NCBI GenBank assembly: GCA_036971475.1
Contig: JBAIZL010000005.1
Coordinates: forward strand, 173,438,386-173,502,385
Reading direction: 5' to 3'
Source of the DNA: Prosapia bicincta
Lineage: Eukaryota; Arthropoda; Insecta; Hemiptera; Cercopidae
DNA length: 64,000 bases
Positions 47,240-58,900 of the stretch are shown here, piece after piece. The notes beneath the pieces were generated by a model. It saw nothing but the letters and a program-made list of their open reading frames with translations, had not been told where the DNA came from and made no database searches. The translations under genes and the position numbers were made by a program. The first letter of the stretch is position 1, and each line of letters opens with the position of its first letter.

Positions 47240-47306
47240 GTTAAAACATTTTTTAAAAAGTGTAAGTGATTACTAGTAGCTCACACAAAGATGGAATCAA
47301 CAAATG
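47240..47306 (+). mobile_element. PLE-terminal repeat (E family), 3' part only
   Basis: Starts at GTTAAAACATTTTTTAAAAA and ends GATGGAATCAACAAATG; lacks the ribozyme-like half. Head-to-head junction with copy 2. Confidence 0.8.
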
Positions 47307-47341
47307 TTAATATTGCAAGCCGAGCATCAACCATCCATCGA

Positions 47342-47490
47342 GAGTTACGGTCTGAGTTGACAAAGGGACACATCTCCCGAAACGACCGTCCTCAACAAGC
47401 AAAGTAAGTGATACTATAGGCAAGTTAAAACATTTTTTAAAAAGTGTAAGTGATTACTAGTAGCTCACGCGAAGATGGAATCAACAAATG
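47342..47490 (+). mobile_element. PLE-terminal repeat (E family), copy 3
   Basis: Full unit; motif at 47353-47394 with box UUGACAA. One change in the stem III loop (GACC instead of GGCC). Confidence 0.85.
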
Positions 47491-47519
47491 ATAATTTTAA
47501 AATGTACAATATCACTCAA

Positions 47520-48846
47520 TTAAACTTTGAGAAGGCGCATACGGAGAGTTTTTCTCCGCATGAATCATTATTTGTTAAAAAAATGTCTTTCTACTTGTTA
47601 GAAGTATATGTCTGGCTCATTACTCCACAATCTGCATTCTAGGAAACGGCCCAACCTATTTTTGTCCGTTGTTTCCATGGCTTTAGTGTGGATTTAATCT
47701 TTGTGACGCTCGGACACATTGCCGAGGTTTCGTTCGCAAACGCCCTTTCGTGTAAATTATTTGTTCCTCAAGGAGTTATTTACATTATAAAAGACTTTGT
47801 AGAGTTGAATTATTACTGTTTTTGATGTTATTACTATTTTAGTGTTGTATGTCTTTTTAGTATCCAAGTTTCACATTTTACTGTTGGTCCATTTGAAGAG
47901 GAGAGAATTTGTAAAATGCTATATGGTGTCGAAAAAGAAGAAAATCAGTAAATACTTTCTACCAGAATTTGTGTTAGACAACTCTTTGATGATTTTATTG
48001 AAAACGAGTATCTTTTCCAGATGATGAACCTGAGGAAGAAGTCAATGAAATTGTAAATGAAAGAAATGAAGACATAATAGGTGAATATGAAAATGACCAA
48101 TTTGTTGAAATGTCATATTTTGACATTATGAGAAAATCCCGCTAAAGATCAGCCAGGAAGCTGTTGCAGTAAAGTTTTACAATAGAAAAGAACCTTTTTT
48201 AAGTAAAAAAACGAAAAATGCTTTGGTATACTCAACCAGGAAGCCAAAGGAAAACAGCAAAAATAAACATAATTCTCATGAGAGTGGGTCATGTTCACGC
48301 TACACTAGTGTTGACTAGTAAACTTAGAAATGAACAATTATGAATTGTTTTTTCAACAAAGACTGTAAGAATTTGCTAGAACCTGTTGTGTTATAAAACC
48401 AATATTTTTTTTCATTCACTAATTTTTAGGGTTATATATTTGAATAAAAATATCCTTATTTTCATTAAATATTATAATTAGTTTCATACTCTTATATGCA
48501 GGGATTACCATCACGATAAAATACTTTTTATATTTAGACGTTGAATTATTTTATTACAGAAAAATAACCCGTAAACACCTCTCCCGTGATAAAAAAGTGG
48601 TCTAGTATACATTGCTTACACGTTTTAACAATTCAAAATATTTTTAGTAATATGACGTTTAGAAAATTAAAATTGTACAATAATGATGTCTGAAATTATT
48701 TACAATGCATTTATATAGTATTTAATTATGAAGTCACCAAACTATAAAATCGTAAACTGTTTGAATGTTAAAATGTATTTGTGCAAAGTAATCCTCCGCA
48801 AGCACCCTCCTCCGTTTGAAACTCTTTGCGTCCTCTCGAAGGTTAA
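47520..48846 (+). mobile_element. piggyBac-like element, 1.33 kb, with transposase N-terminal remnant
   Basis: TTAA at 47520-47523 and 48843-48846; the ends read inward ACTTTGAGAAGGCGCA and CCTTCGAGAGGACGCA. A subterminal hairpin CGGAGAG/CTCTCCG-like lies near 47550. Inside, about 48010-48145 encodes an acidic stretch (FPDDEPEEEVNEIVNERNED, FVEMSYFDI), as found at the N terminus of piggyBac transposases. The catalytic DDD core is absent, so the copy is internally deleted. Confidence 0.68.
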
Positions 48847-50327
48847 AAAACTACTCAGTATTTTTTTTTACCACAAACTCCAAATTATGAAAGAACATTT
48901 GTAAATCTGTAAATATCCACAACCAAGAGTTTTTTTTTTTTTTTTTTAACAAAATAGCCTACAAAAAAAGATGAAAATAATCCTGAAAATCCTATTTTTC
49001 TTAATCTTTAATAAACTTTATGACTTCATTATCTACAGAAATATAAGAATAGAGCTAACTTTAAGAGAAAGGGCTTAATTAATCAATTTGTCAGAAATTA
49101 ATGTCTGATCCCATCCTACATGATTCTCTCCCTTTTTTGTGTAATGTGAAGGATAAAAAAACTCATTTGTGCATTCAGGAAGAAAAGACGATTGTGTGGA
49201 AAATTATTTAATGTGAAAGAAAGGTTAATCAACATTAGAGTTTTAAGATGAAACAATGGTGAATTTGCTTAATTCTCCTCTGGAATATCTTTAAGCAAAT
49301 CCAAGACTCTAAAGAATGGCAATGAACAAATATCCTATCTGGTATTTTGTATTTAAGAAGAAGAAAGAAATATAATTATAGACAACTGGAAATTTTTTAA
49401 ACATTTATTTTATAAATACATAGATTTCTAGCAGGTTTAATCAAGTTAATACAGAATTTATGTTGCATGTTCAACTAAATTAGAATTGTTAATAACAGAT
49501 ATAACAAAATACCATAATGTTGAATATGCTTTAGCTAGAACGTTGTCACTTTAAAATATATTATGTTTATTATTTTGTTTTAAATTCAACAGTAGAATAA
49601 GTTCAACATTGTTTGACTATATGATCCCACTTTCAAAGAACATCGTCTTGGCTTTAGAAAGAAAAAAGCCCAATTATGAGTTCAACTTATAATTTTGACT
49701 TTGAATAAACTATCCTCCCTAAGAACATAGGCTCTTGAGAACATGTAAATTATGGCCTAGAAATGCTGTTATTTTTATGCTAAATAACTTTTAACCTTTT
49801 TGAGTTTTATTTTTATTTGAGTTATCACTAATTCTTAATATGCGATATCTGTTTCTTTTCTTCCAAATTATAGCAGATTGTTTAATAACAAACAATTATT
49901 TTGTCAATTCTTATTCATACATTAATAAAAAATAGTAAATGAGAGGATAAAATCTTGTGACAATTTCTCTTTATATTATAAAAGTACCTCTTTTAACTTC
50001 ATCTTTTTTATGTAAAAAATAAAATAAAAGTTATAATTCTCTCTTTCTTATTTTATCTGATTTATATAACATTTAAATCATTAAATTTATGTAGTTGTAA
50101 GTCTAAGTTATAACTTGATTTCAAACTATCTGTAATTTTGTGCATTGTAGGAACTAGCAACATAAGCCTATATTTATATTAGTAATACATTTTAATTGTT
50201 TCACACCAATCTAACTTGAAATATTTATAAATACCTGAATATAACTAACATAAATATTAGCAAATTAAAAGATAATGGAAATAATTACTACTTATAGATG
50301 GGAAAATTAGAAGTTTTTAAAGGTTGC
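48847..50327. other. AT-rich spacer, nothing recognised
   Basis: No supported feature. Confidence 0.5.
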
Positions 50328-50459
50328 TATTATTTAGTTATGTAAGTCATATATATTTCAAAATAATAATCCCTTTTGCTTTTCAATGTTTCATATTATT
50401 TAGTTATGCAAGTCATTTATTCTTCAAAATGATAGTCCCTTTTGCTTTTTAATGTTGCA
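50328..50459. repeat. 66-bp tandem duplication
   Basis: TATTATTTAGTTATG...CCCTTTTGCTTTT occurs at 50328 and 50394 with several substitutions. Confidence 0.85.
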
Positions 50460-50895
50460 GAAAAATAGCTACAAATTAAAAAGAAGTGATTAAATTAACT
50501 AGAATAATAAGTTTTCATAATTAATAGCAATGTTCAGTCTAAACCTTAATAAGACAATATATTAATACAATATCAGTTATTCTTACAATATACTTTGCAA
50601 ATCTAACGAAATTTTGGATGCTAATACATTTTAAATTTTTTACCCTCTAAGCTGACTGGATAAAATATTGCACCAGCTTCACTTGTTAAGTCATCAAAGG
50701 CCTCTAATATACATTTTTTTCTTATGGATGTAACTAATAGGAAAATACTTTGGTATAAAAATTAATAAATAATGCTGAAATATACCTTGAAAAATTTAGT
50801 CTGTTTAAAATTGATGAACATGAATTATAGTTATATTTAGTTTTGTAATTCGCAGAAATCTTGTGAAATAACTGTTATTTCTGAGTTTAGAATTA

Positions 50896-51910
50896 CAGTA
50901 GAGTCTCGATAATTCGAGGTAGATGGGACCGAGACCCCCTTGGATTACCGAAAACTCGGATTACATGGAAATACGTTCCTGTGCATTAAAAAAAATAGGG
51001 GTTGGAACTAACCGTAATACTGTAACTAAGAATGTACAAAATATGTTTATAGAACTGTATTTATTACAGTACCTTATATAAACTGTTGCTACATATTTTG
51101 GAAAAAGTTATAAAGTGTCTTCTATGTCTGCTTATCGGATTGTTTTCAAGCTGTGGTGTCAGGTAGACTTCTTAGCAGAAGCAAATCTGTTGCGTGGTGT
51201 CTGTTATTCTATATAGTGGATTCCAGTTTCCAAGGCTGCTATTCCTTCAACATAACCTACTTTTCCTTCTTGTACAGTCTGCGACGAACCTTCATCTTTT
51301 TTCTCGTCATCACTGCCTTCAGCACTTTTAGTTTTTTGCACTATTTCAATAGTTGTAATATGTGTTATTGCTACTTACGTCTGTTCTTAGTCATCCATTG
51401 TCAAAGTCTGTATCATCAGCATTTGCACAAGCGGGAAATTTCTTGACAAGAGTTGTCAAATCTTTTTCTTCTTGTGAATCAATGACACAGTCAACAGTTT
51501 TATTATGACTCAGGACTTTATTCTATGACTTACTTCATATGTCTGTTTTTATTTTGTTCCATGATTCGGCTAAGTACACAGTTTCCTTAACTGTTTTTTT
51601 TTTAGAAAGCCTACAATGCTTTCTTCCCCTTCAGTTGCTTCCAAGAGAGATTGTAAAAGGTAACATGTGTATTTTTTCATACATTCCAGAACACCCTGAT
51701 CCGTCAGATTAGGCTCATAACATTTGTGGGAAGAAATAAAAAGCACGGATATCATCAGACCACAGTTGATCTTCAACGATGCGACAGTGCATTGTTTAGC
51801 AGTAAATAATTTAAATTCCTTTCAAATAGATAAAATAGTGTGAAATGGTATTAGGCTCAAATTTAATGGAACCTCAAAAAGTTGGGACATGAATTTTTGA
51901 GACTCTACTG
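50896..51910 (-). mobile_element. Tigger-like transposon, 1.0 kb, internally deleted
   Basis: Inverted ends CAGTAGAGTCTC are exact at both termini, with TA at 50894-50895 and 51911-51912. Minus-strand sequence gives NLTDQGVLECMKKYTCYLLQ (third catalytic Asp, matching the PMDQGV block), SLLEATEGEESIVGF, then AESWNKIKTDI, the Tigger transposase C-terminal part. The N-terminal and central parts are deleted. Same family as 35663-36325. Confidence 0.85.
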
Positions 51911-52090
51911 TACTTTGAGGGACTATATATTTAAATCATACAATTTCATAACCTATGACTGCCATAAATTGTAATAGATTTATAACTGTTATTTTCTTCT
52001 TGAATTTTGTAGACCATTACATTCGGAGAATCTTAATTAATCACTTTAACATTAGTTTATGACCATCCAAACTTTAAATTTTGTAAAAAC

Positions 52091-53460
52091 TTACTGAGGC
52101 AGAACGTTTTCGATCACTTTGTGGCGATCTTCATCAGTGTCTACTGCTTGGAGTTGTTGGGTTAAGCAGTGACGGTTTTAAAGGCAGGTTTTCGATAGTA
52201 TCAAAGAGTATGTATAGTTTGTATTGTGTTTGTTCATTTAATATGTTTGTACTTTGTGTTTTTGTGTGTCTGTAAATTTCATATCGTTCTAGTGTGTTGA
52301 GATGTGGTCCTTTTTTGTTGATGTGTAAGATTTCTAGGTTATGTTAAATGTCTGTGTATTTGTGTCCTGTTTCTTATGTGATTGTAAAATTCTGAGTTGG
52401 TGTTCTGTTTGTGTTCCTTGACTCTTTGTTTAAAGCTGCGACCTGTTTCCCCAATGTAGAATTTGTTGCACTTGTTGCAGTTTAATTTGTATCAGCCTGA
52501 TGCTTGTTGATGTTGTGTTGTATTTTGTATTGTAAATTGTTATTAGTTTTGTTTGCTATTTTGTATCCTGTTTTTTGAAATTTATGGACTATATTATTTG
52601 ATGTTTTGTTTATGTATGGTATTGTGATGTATTTGTTTTACCTCTCTGTAGTGTTAATTTTAGTGTTTTTTTTTTGTATATTGTGGCATAGTTTAGCACA
52701 AATAATAGAATGGTCTGTTATTGTGGTGTTGTATCAAATTGTGTATGCTAAATATTTAATGGTGTCTAGTTCTTTGTTTATGTTTTCTGTGGTCACTGGA
52801 ACTTCTTTAAGTCTATGGAGCAAGGATCTGAAGACAGTGTGTTTGTGTTGGATAGGGTGGTTTGAGGTGAAGTGGAGTTTTGGGTGTATTTTATTAGTGT
52901 AGGTCAGAATTTTTTTGCTTTGTCGGGTGTTGCCTCTGTGGTATGATATCTCGACATATCTGTGCCAGTAAATGATTTTTTGTGTACGAGTGTATTTTTT
53001 GTGTGTATCTTAGTGTTTTCTATGTGTTGTAGAAAAATTTCGCTTAGGATACTGCTGATAGGATTTCCCATGGGTAGGCCTCTGGTTGTGAATAGAAGTT
53101 TGAGTTGTGGGTGAAATAGTTTTGTTTGGTGATTGATTGAAGGATGTTTAGGATTTCGGTGTCTTGAGTTTTTGGTATGTTGTCTGTATTAATTGGGTCT
53201 CTAGGATGTTGAGGGTTTTGGATACAGGTATTTGGTGTACATATTTGTTATGTTGAGTGATAGTAGTATTGAATTGTATAGTATGTTTATGTCTTTTATT
53301 TTATTTATGAGGTTTGTTCTGTTTTTTATGTGTGTTACTGTGTTCAAGTTAATAGATTGTCTGATTATTTTGTTCTTGTATTTTGCTAGTTGATGATGGT
53401 TCGGATTGGGACATTGAATTTTAGGGAGAACGCGGAAGGTAGGTGCTTTAGGGTGGATTT
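52091..53460 (-). mobile_element. Penelope-like element, minus strand, decayed
   Basis: Read leftwards: RT motif B RGLPMGNPISSILSEIFLQH (about 53085-53030), a damaged motif C region, FTSNHPIQHKHTVF-like connector with LDTIKYLAYTI, then GIY-YIG as YKLNCNKCNKFYIGETGRSF (about 52490-52430) with QRVKEHKQNT, and a 3' region ending with a hammerhead motif. Its plus strand is strongly T/G-rich. Many stops; inactive. Plus-strand frames here are shadows. Confidence 0.82.
52096..52143 (-). ncRNA. Hammerhead ribozyme motif, canonical CUGAUGA box (C family)
   Basis: Minus strand: UAGACA, box CUGAUGA (52137-52131), unpaired A, stem II GAUC/GAUC (52129-52126/52115-52112), GAAA (52111-52108), stem III A-U with loop CG closed by A15.1-U16.1, C52102 at the cleavage position, then UGCCU, which pairs with AGACA except for one A-C mismatch. 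Located about 300 bp beyond the PLE GIY-YIG region. Confidence 0.55.
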
Positions 53461-53469
53461 ATTTTAGGT

Positions 53470-55920
53470 GGTATTTTTTGTTTTTGCTGATAATGTATTC
53501 AGATGTATTAATTATTTTTTTGATCGTTCTGTGCTATTTCTCAGTTGGATCTGAATGTAGTTGTATTACATTATTATTTATTATGTATTCATTGATTTTG
53601 CCATTTAGGGTGTTTGTTATTTTCTTATTAGGTTGTTTTCTTAGGCTGTTTCTTATTTTTAATAGTAATAAAAATGAAACTAAAATATATTTTGAAAGAT
53701 TTTCTGCTAAAATTATTTGTTTCTTTTTTCAACTTTAGTTAATAGTTAAAACTTAACATAAACAAGAATTAATGTGTACACTCATGCTTATACTATCATT
53801 TCTTTTTTGTGTAAACAAGAACTGCTGTTATCAAATATATTTCCGCCTAATATAGTTTCCTTAATTCCACCCTAACCTTAAAGAAACCTAGAAGTAAGGT
53901 ATAGTCCGAGTTGGGAATTGGATACATCTGATACAGCCTCCTTCATTTAGGCAAAAAGTAGGTGCTGCTATTAGCAATTGTTTACATATTGCTTTTCATT
54001 AAAGTTTAGAAGTTGCAGCAAAAATCATCTCCAATATATTCATATGTATAATACTGTGGTGTATATAGAGGGTGGCCAAGGAGGACAGACCACTTCTGAA
54101 ATATATAAAATTTAGCATTTTCATTATACATTTTAAACAAATGTTACTTAAGATGAATCCAAAATATTATGGTATATCAAAGGTAAATTTTTTAATTGTA
54201 ATATTTTTATAAGGTAGAAATCACTGTTATTTGTTTGAAAAAACTAATGTAATTTCATAAACAGTAATTAATTTTGTATTGTTTTCATTAATTTGTATCT
54301 TAAAAGCATAAATTGGTACCTCTGTTGTCCAACAAATTATTCTTATGACTTACAACAGTTATAAATGGATTTTTGTAACATCACCCAAGTAAAATGGAAT
54401 AATTTCCTAAATATCAAAAGTGAAATGAAAACCTAAAAAAGTTGAAGAGTAGAGTTGGTCAGCCACTGAAATCAAAACCTATGTATACCACTGGTGTAAT
54501 ATTAACACTTTAAGTGCTCGTTCTATGTATAGTAGCAGGCAATTCAGCTCATTTTCCTTTTAGAATACAACTTTACCTTTGGTATTATAACCTATAGAAT
54601 AACATTTTTAATTCAGTAATATAACTAATATATAAACGTTTCACAATAACTTTTTAATACTTTATTTCTAATATTAAATGTCAGAATGGTAGTGACTTGT
54701 TATGTGATTATTTTGTGCGTATAGATTTTTTGTGTTGGTTGTTTAGGTTTTAGCCATTTCTAACTGTTCAACATTCTAAACAAATTATATATATATATGG
54801 TTAAAAATTTTTTTTTTATAATTATTGGTTACTATTTTCACAGGAGCTTTTAAAGGCTGAATAAACTGGAAGTACTTTGTACCTTCTACTCATAATTTAT
54901 ATTATTCCAGTGGTACAAATAACATATGCAATTATAGTTAGAATCTTCAGGTTTAAATCTTCTTTTGTTAAAATATAAAAACAATAAAAATTAGATTACC
55001 CAACTTGAACTTGGAACTTTAACCTCAGGCCAATATTACAACAATAAATTTTTTACCGGTACTCACACTATTTACAAAAACACACAATAAAGCAATTTAA
55101 TTGTATATGATATTTATTTCTATCTTAAATATAATTTATTTTGTATCAAAATATTTTTATTAAACAGTAGGAAAACATATAAATATTTAAAAGTTATACA
55201 TCATATTATTTACAAAGAATAACCACACATTATAGGCTCTTTCCTTAAACATATACATGTTTTTAAAATTTAAATACTAGTAATTTAACAAATCTTTGAA
55301 TTTAGGGGTTTTGATATGAAACATTGTTTTAGGTACTTGAATATTACCCTAATGAAATAAAACAAACTTTTACAAATAAAATTATTACACAAAATATTTG
55401 GTTCTAAAAAATAACAGCATTTAACATATTTTCTATAAACAAAAATCTCAAGCTATAATTATGCTTTCATCACAATGAAACTTGAATTCCATTTACATGC
55501 ACCCTGATTGGTGTTTCACTTACTGTGTCCATTTATTAAAACTATTTAGGTCTAATGTTATCTACATTTCTTTACACCTTGTTAGCATACAATGATATAA
55601 TTACATTGTACTTACTAAAGTTAAACCATACATTTCAAAATCAGTAGATATACCATATATTTCTTTGAAATATATATGCCACTTTGAAAGTAGACATTTT
55701 CTGGAATATTCAACAAACATGAACTACTGAAAGTTATTTTATTAATACAATTCTTTTGTAACAAACAATTACATAAGATGTAGAAACCTTATATGGACTC
55801 GACTTGTTAGTTTTTGTCGTTCGAACAATATTATTTTCGTTATTCATTTCGTAACCTATTTTCTAATTCAGTTACTGTTGTGTTGTCACTTGTGAGCTTG
55901 TCAGAGACCCATGTCGTTAC
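53470..55920. other. AT-rich spacer
   Basis: A diverged E-family-like remnant is visible at about 53895-53990 (GTCCGAGTTGG...AAAAGTAGGTGCTGCTAT), and a TTAACACTTT end-like site at 54508 has no partner. Otherwise nothing recognised. The part next to 55936 is probably the 3' UTR of the PH gene. Confidence 0.4.
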
Positions 55921-55936
55921 TAACAATCTCATTATT

Positions 55937-55988
55937 TCAGCCAACTTTAATCCACCTGTCAATTGAATATTCCAGAGCTGCCAACCAT
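55937..55988 (-). CDS. PH gene last exon: end of PH domain 2 and stop
   Basis: After CATTTTAG, 52 nt complete Arg and read [16 protein letters not shown] before TGA at 55939-55937. WLAALE is the terminal PH helix with its invariant Trp, so the protein ends directly after the PH domain. Confidence 0.85.
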
Positions 55989-58900
55989 CTAAAATGAAAA
56001 CCATAGAAGTTTTTTCACATTATAAAAACATCACTAACTCTAAAATATTGTAATTGGATTTTCAGTCCAATCTTGCAAGGATTTAAAAAAATAAACCTCA
56101 TCATAATTAAGTATACATTTAATGGGATAATTGATTACATTACTAGAATAAATTTAAAATATTTGTCAGTCCCACTTTATTCAGTTGAAAGTACAGTAGA
56201 TTCTGGACAATCTAGAGTCCTGACCTGGCATGATTTTGTCCAGTTAAGTAATGACCGGTCATATTAAAAGATATTTTGAAACTTATTGTTATTTTCACAT
56301 ATGCTATTCAGTAATATGTCCTGAACATGGCAATATTAGTTTCAAGCAAGGGAATTAATAAACAGTGAAAAAATATGTGCTCACAAAGTAGCAAGTTAGG
56401 ATAAGTATGGTTATCCATACAAGTTCACTGTATGGACATGAAACAAAGGACTTGTAAATGTAGTTGCAGGTTGTATTTAAAGGCTGTTGATAAAGTCTGA
56501 CAGTTTTAAGATAAATTAGTATAACATTAATTAAAGTTCATAGAAGGTTTATGTTGATGAGTTGTTTCTTTTGAAATAATGTTTCAAAAGTTAGTATGAA
56601 ACATTTGTAGTGGAGAATATTTTGTATAGCAGATGTTTTTCTTTCTGAATGAATTCAGTATATGCAATACAGGACCTATTCAGTATATGGCATGGCTACA
56701 CTATAAAACAATTGAATAAAATACTAGACTAAATAAGTAGCTTTTATTACCAATCAACCCACATACGAGGTGTGGCTAGAAAAAAACCGAACTGATGCTA
56801 TAAAAAAATTTTATTTTCCATTATTTACAATTTGATGTTATCTCCTTCAATGTACTCTCCTCCTCGGTCTATACACCACTCCATACGAATTTTCCACTGT
56901 TCATAGCAATGCTGCAGATCATTTTTGGTAAGTCCATACATTACTTCCGTCGCTTTTCCTTTTAGTGCTTCAACACTCTCAAATCTAGTTCCTTTCAAAG
57001 CTGACTTGACTTTAGGGAAAAGAAAAAAATCACAGGGGGCCAAATCAGGTGAGTAGGGTGGATGGTCTAAGAAGGGAATGTTGTGATTGGCTAAAAACGT
57101 CTTCACTCAGAACGCATTGTGAGCTGGGGCATTGTCTTGGTGCAGGATCCATGTCTTTTTTTTCCCACAAATCGTTCCGTTTTCTCCATACTCGCTCACG
57201 TAGGGTAGTCAGGACGCTAATGTAGTAATGCTGATTCACTGTTTGTCCCTCTGGTACCCAATCAATGTGTACAATCCCTTTGACATAAAAAAAAACAATC
57301 ATCATTACCTTGAATTTTGATTTTGACATTCGTGCTTTTTTTGTCATGGAGAATCAGGAGATTTCCAATGCATCGATTGGCGTTTGGTTTCGGGATCGTA
57401 AGTAAAAAACCACGATTCATCACAAGTAATAACATTTTGTAAAAAGGTGGGATCACTTTCAATGTTTTGTAGGATGTCAGAACAAATCATTCTTCGGCGT
57501 TCCTTCTGTTCAATTGTGAGACACTTTGGAACCATTTTTGCACACACTTTGTTCATGTTGAAACTTTCATGAAGAATCTGCCTAACACTTTCCTTGTCAA
57601 TTCCTGTCAACTCAGACATTTGATGTCAACACGCTGTTCTTTCTGTACACTCAACACTTTTCCGACGCACAGACAAAACGTCAACTACTTAGAACAGACG
57701 CCACGGGCAGACTGAGTGCAGGAGGCAGATGAAACTCGAGCAGTAGGCGGAGAAAGAGTCACGTGACAGGCCAGGCGACTTTCAGCCTTATTGCATTCGT
57801 TTTATTGTTTCACCTGTGCTAGTACGGTTTTTTTCTAGCCTCACCTCGTAATTTTTTGTGTATAAAATTCATCAGCTTTTGTTAAAATTCTGTCCAATTA
57901 AGCAGTTGATCTATTAAACTAAAGTCGATATAATTAAATGAAATATAGAAGTTATTTATTGGTAAATTTGTTTAATCCTTATACATAATTTTTTAATTTA
58001 TATAAATTATTTATAAGTTGATGTTATTAATGATTAAAATAATAATAATGAACTTTTACTAAATGATAATTTTAAGGCTCTTTTTGAAAATAAAGACAAA
58101 TAAAATAATATGTTAAAAAAAGTAATAATATAAATTTGATAAGAGTTAAAAGAAGAAAGTAGTTACCTCTTTTTATCCATTTCTGTATCTGTATAAAAGT
58201 AGAAATGCCGAAGCGATGGATCAGACGGTACTAATTCAAAAGCAAATCTTTTTGATCCTGATGCGGAACTCTGTATGCGATATCCTTGGAGGCATGCCAT
58301 TCCTAAAACAATATGTTAATTATTTTAAAAGTGTCTGGTATGTTTGCTTTTAAATTGATTATATGCCATTGAAATTTCTAATATTTTATTCTATTTCTTG
58401 ATTTTTTACTGAAATCATAAACAGATATTTTGCTAATCATACTCTCATTTTGTGCTGTGTGCTAGTGATGTTTTCGCTGCAGAAATAAACTTCTTCAACA
58501 ATACACTTAACTCAATTCTCATAAATGTTTAATTCCATACATGTTTCAATAGCTGTTATCTTCATTACATGTTAACAGGGTAACTGTCTTCCTCATTAAA
58601 GAAAGAAAATAAGTGCTACTATAAGGAAGTGTCAAAAACTATTGATATGTAATATGTTCAAGTGTTTAAGTTTTTTAAATGATCTTTTTGTTATTAAAAA
58701 TGTTTAAAAAATTTCTGGTAATTACTTTTTTTCATCATAATTTTTAGTTAGAAGTCAGTTTTATTATACTTTACCAAAACTTAATTACAATTGTTGACAG
58801 GTAATTGTAATCTACTTAACTAAAAAATTTAACATTTGTTAACTAAGAGATATTAAGCATATTATTGAACCCCTTTTAATATTGTGAGAATTTTAAAATA

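Noticed and set aside
52606..53738. Hydrophobic plus-strand frames resembling membrane proteins
   Set aside because: They are the T/G-rich reverse complement of a minus-strand PLE or of AT-rich spacer; no family match.
53895..53990. Possible fifth E-family PLE end with hammerhead
   Set aside because: Only roughly alignable; stems and GAAA box are lost, so it is mentioned only as a remnant.
54508..54530. TTAACACTTT as the end of another TTAA element
   Set aside because: No matching inverted end was found within several kb.
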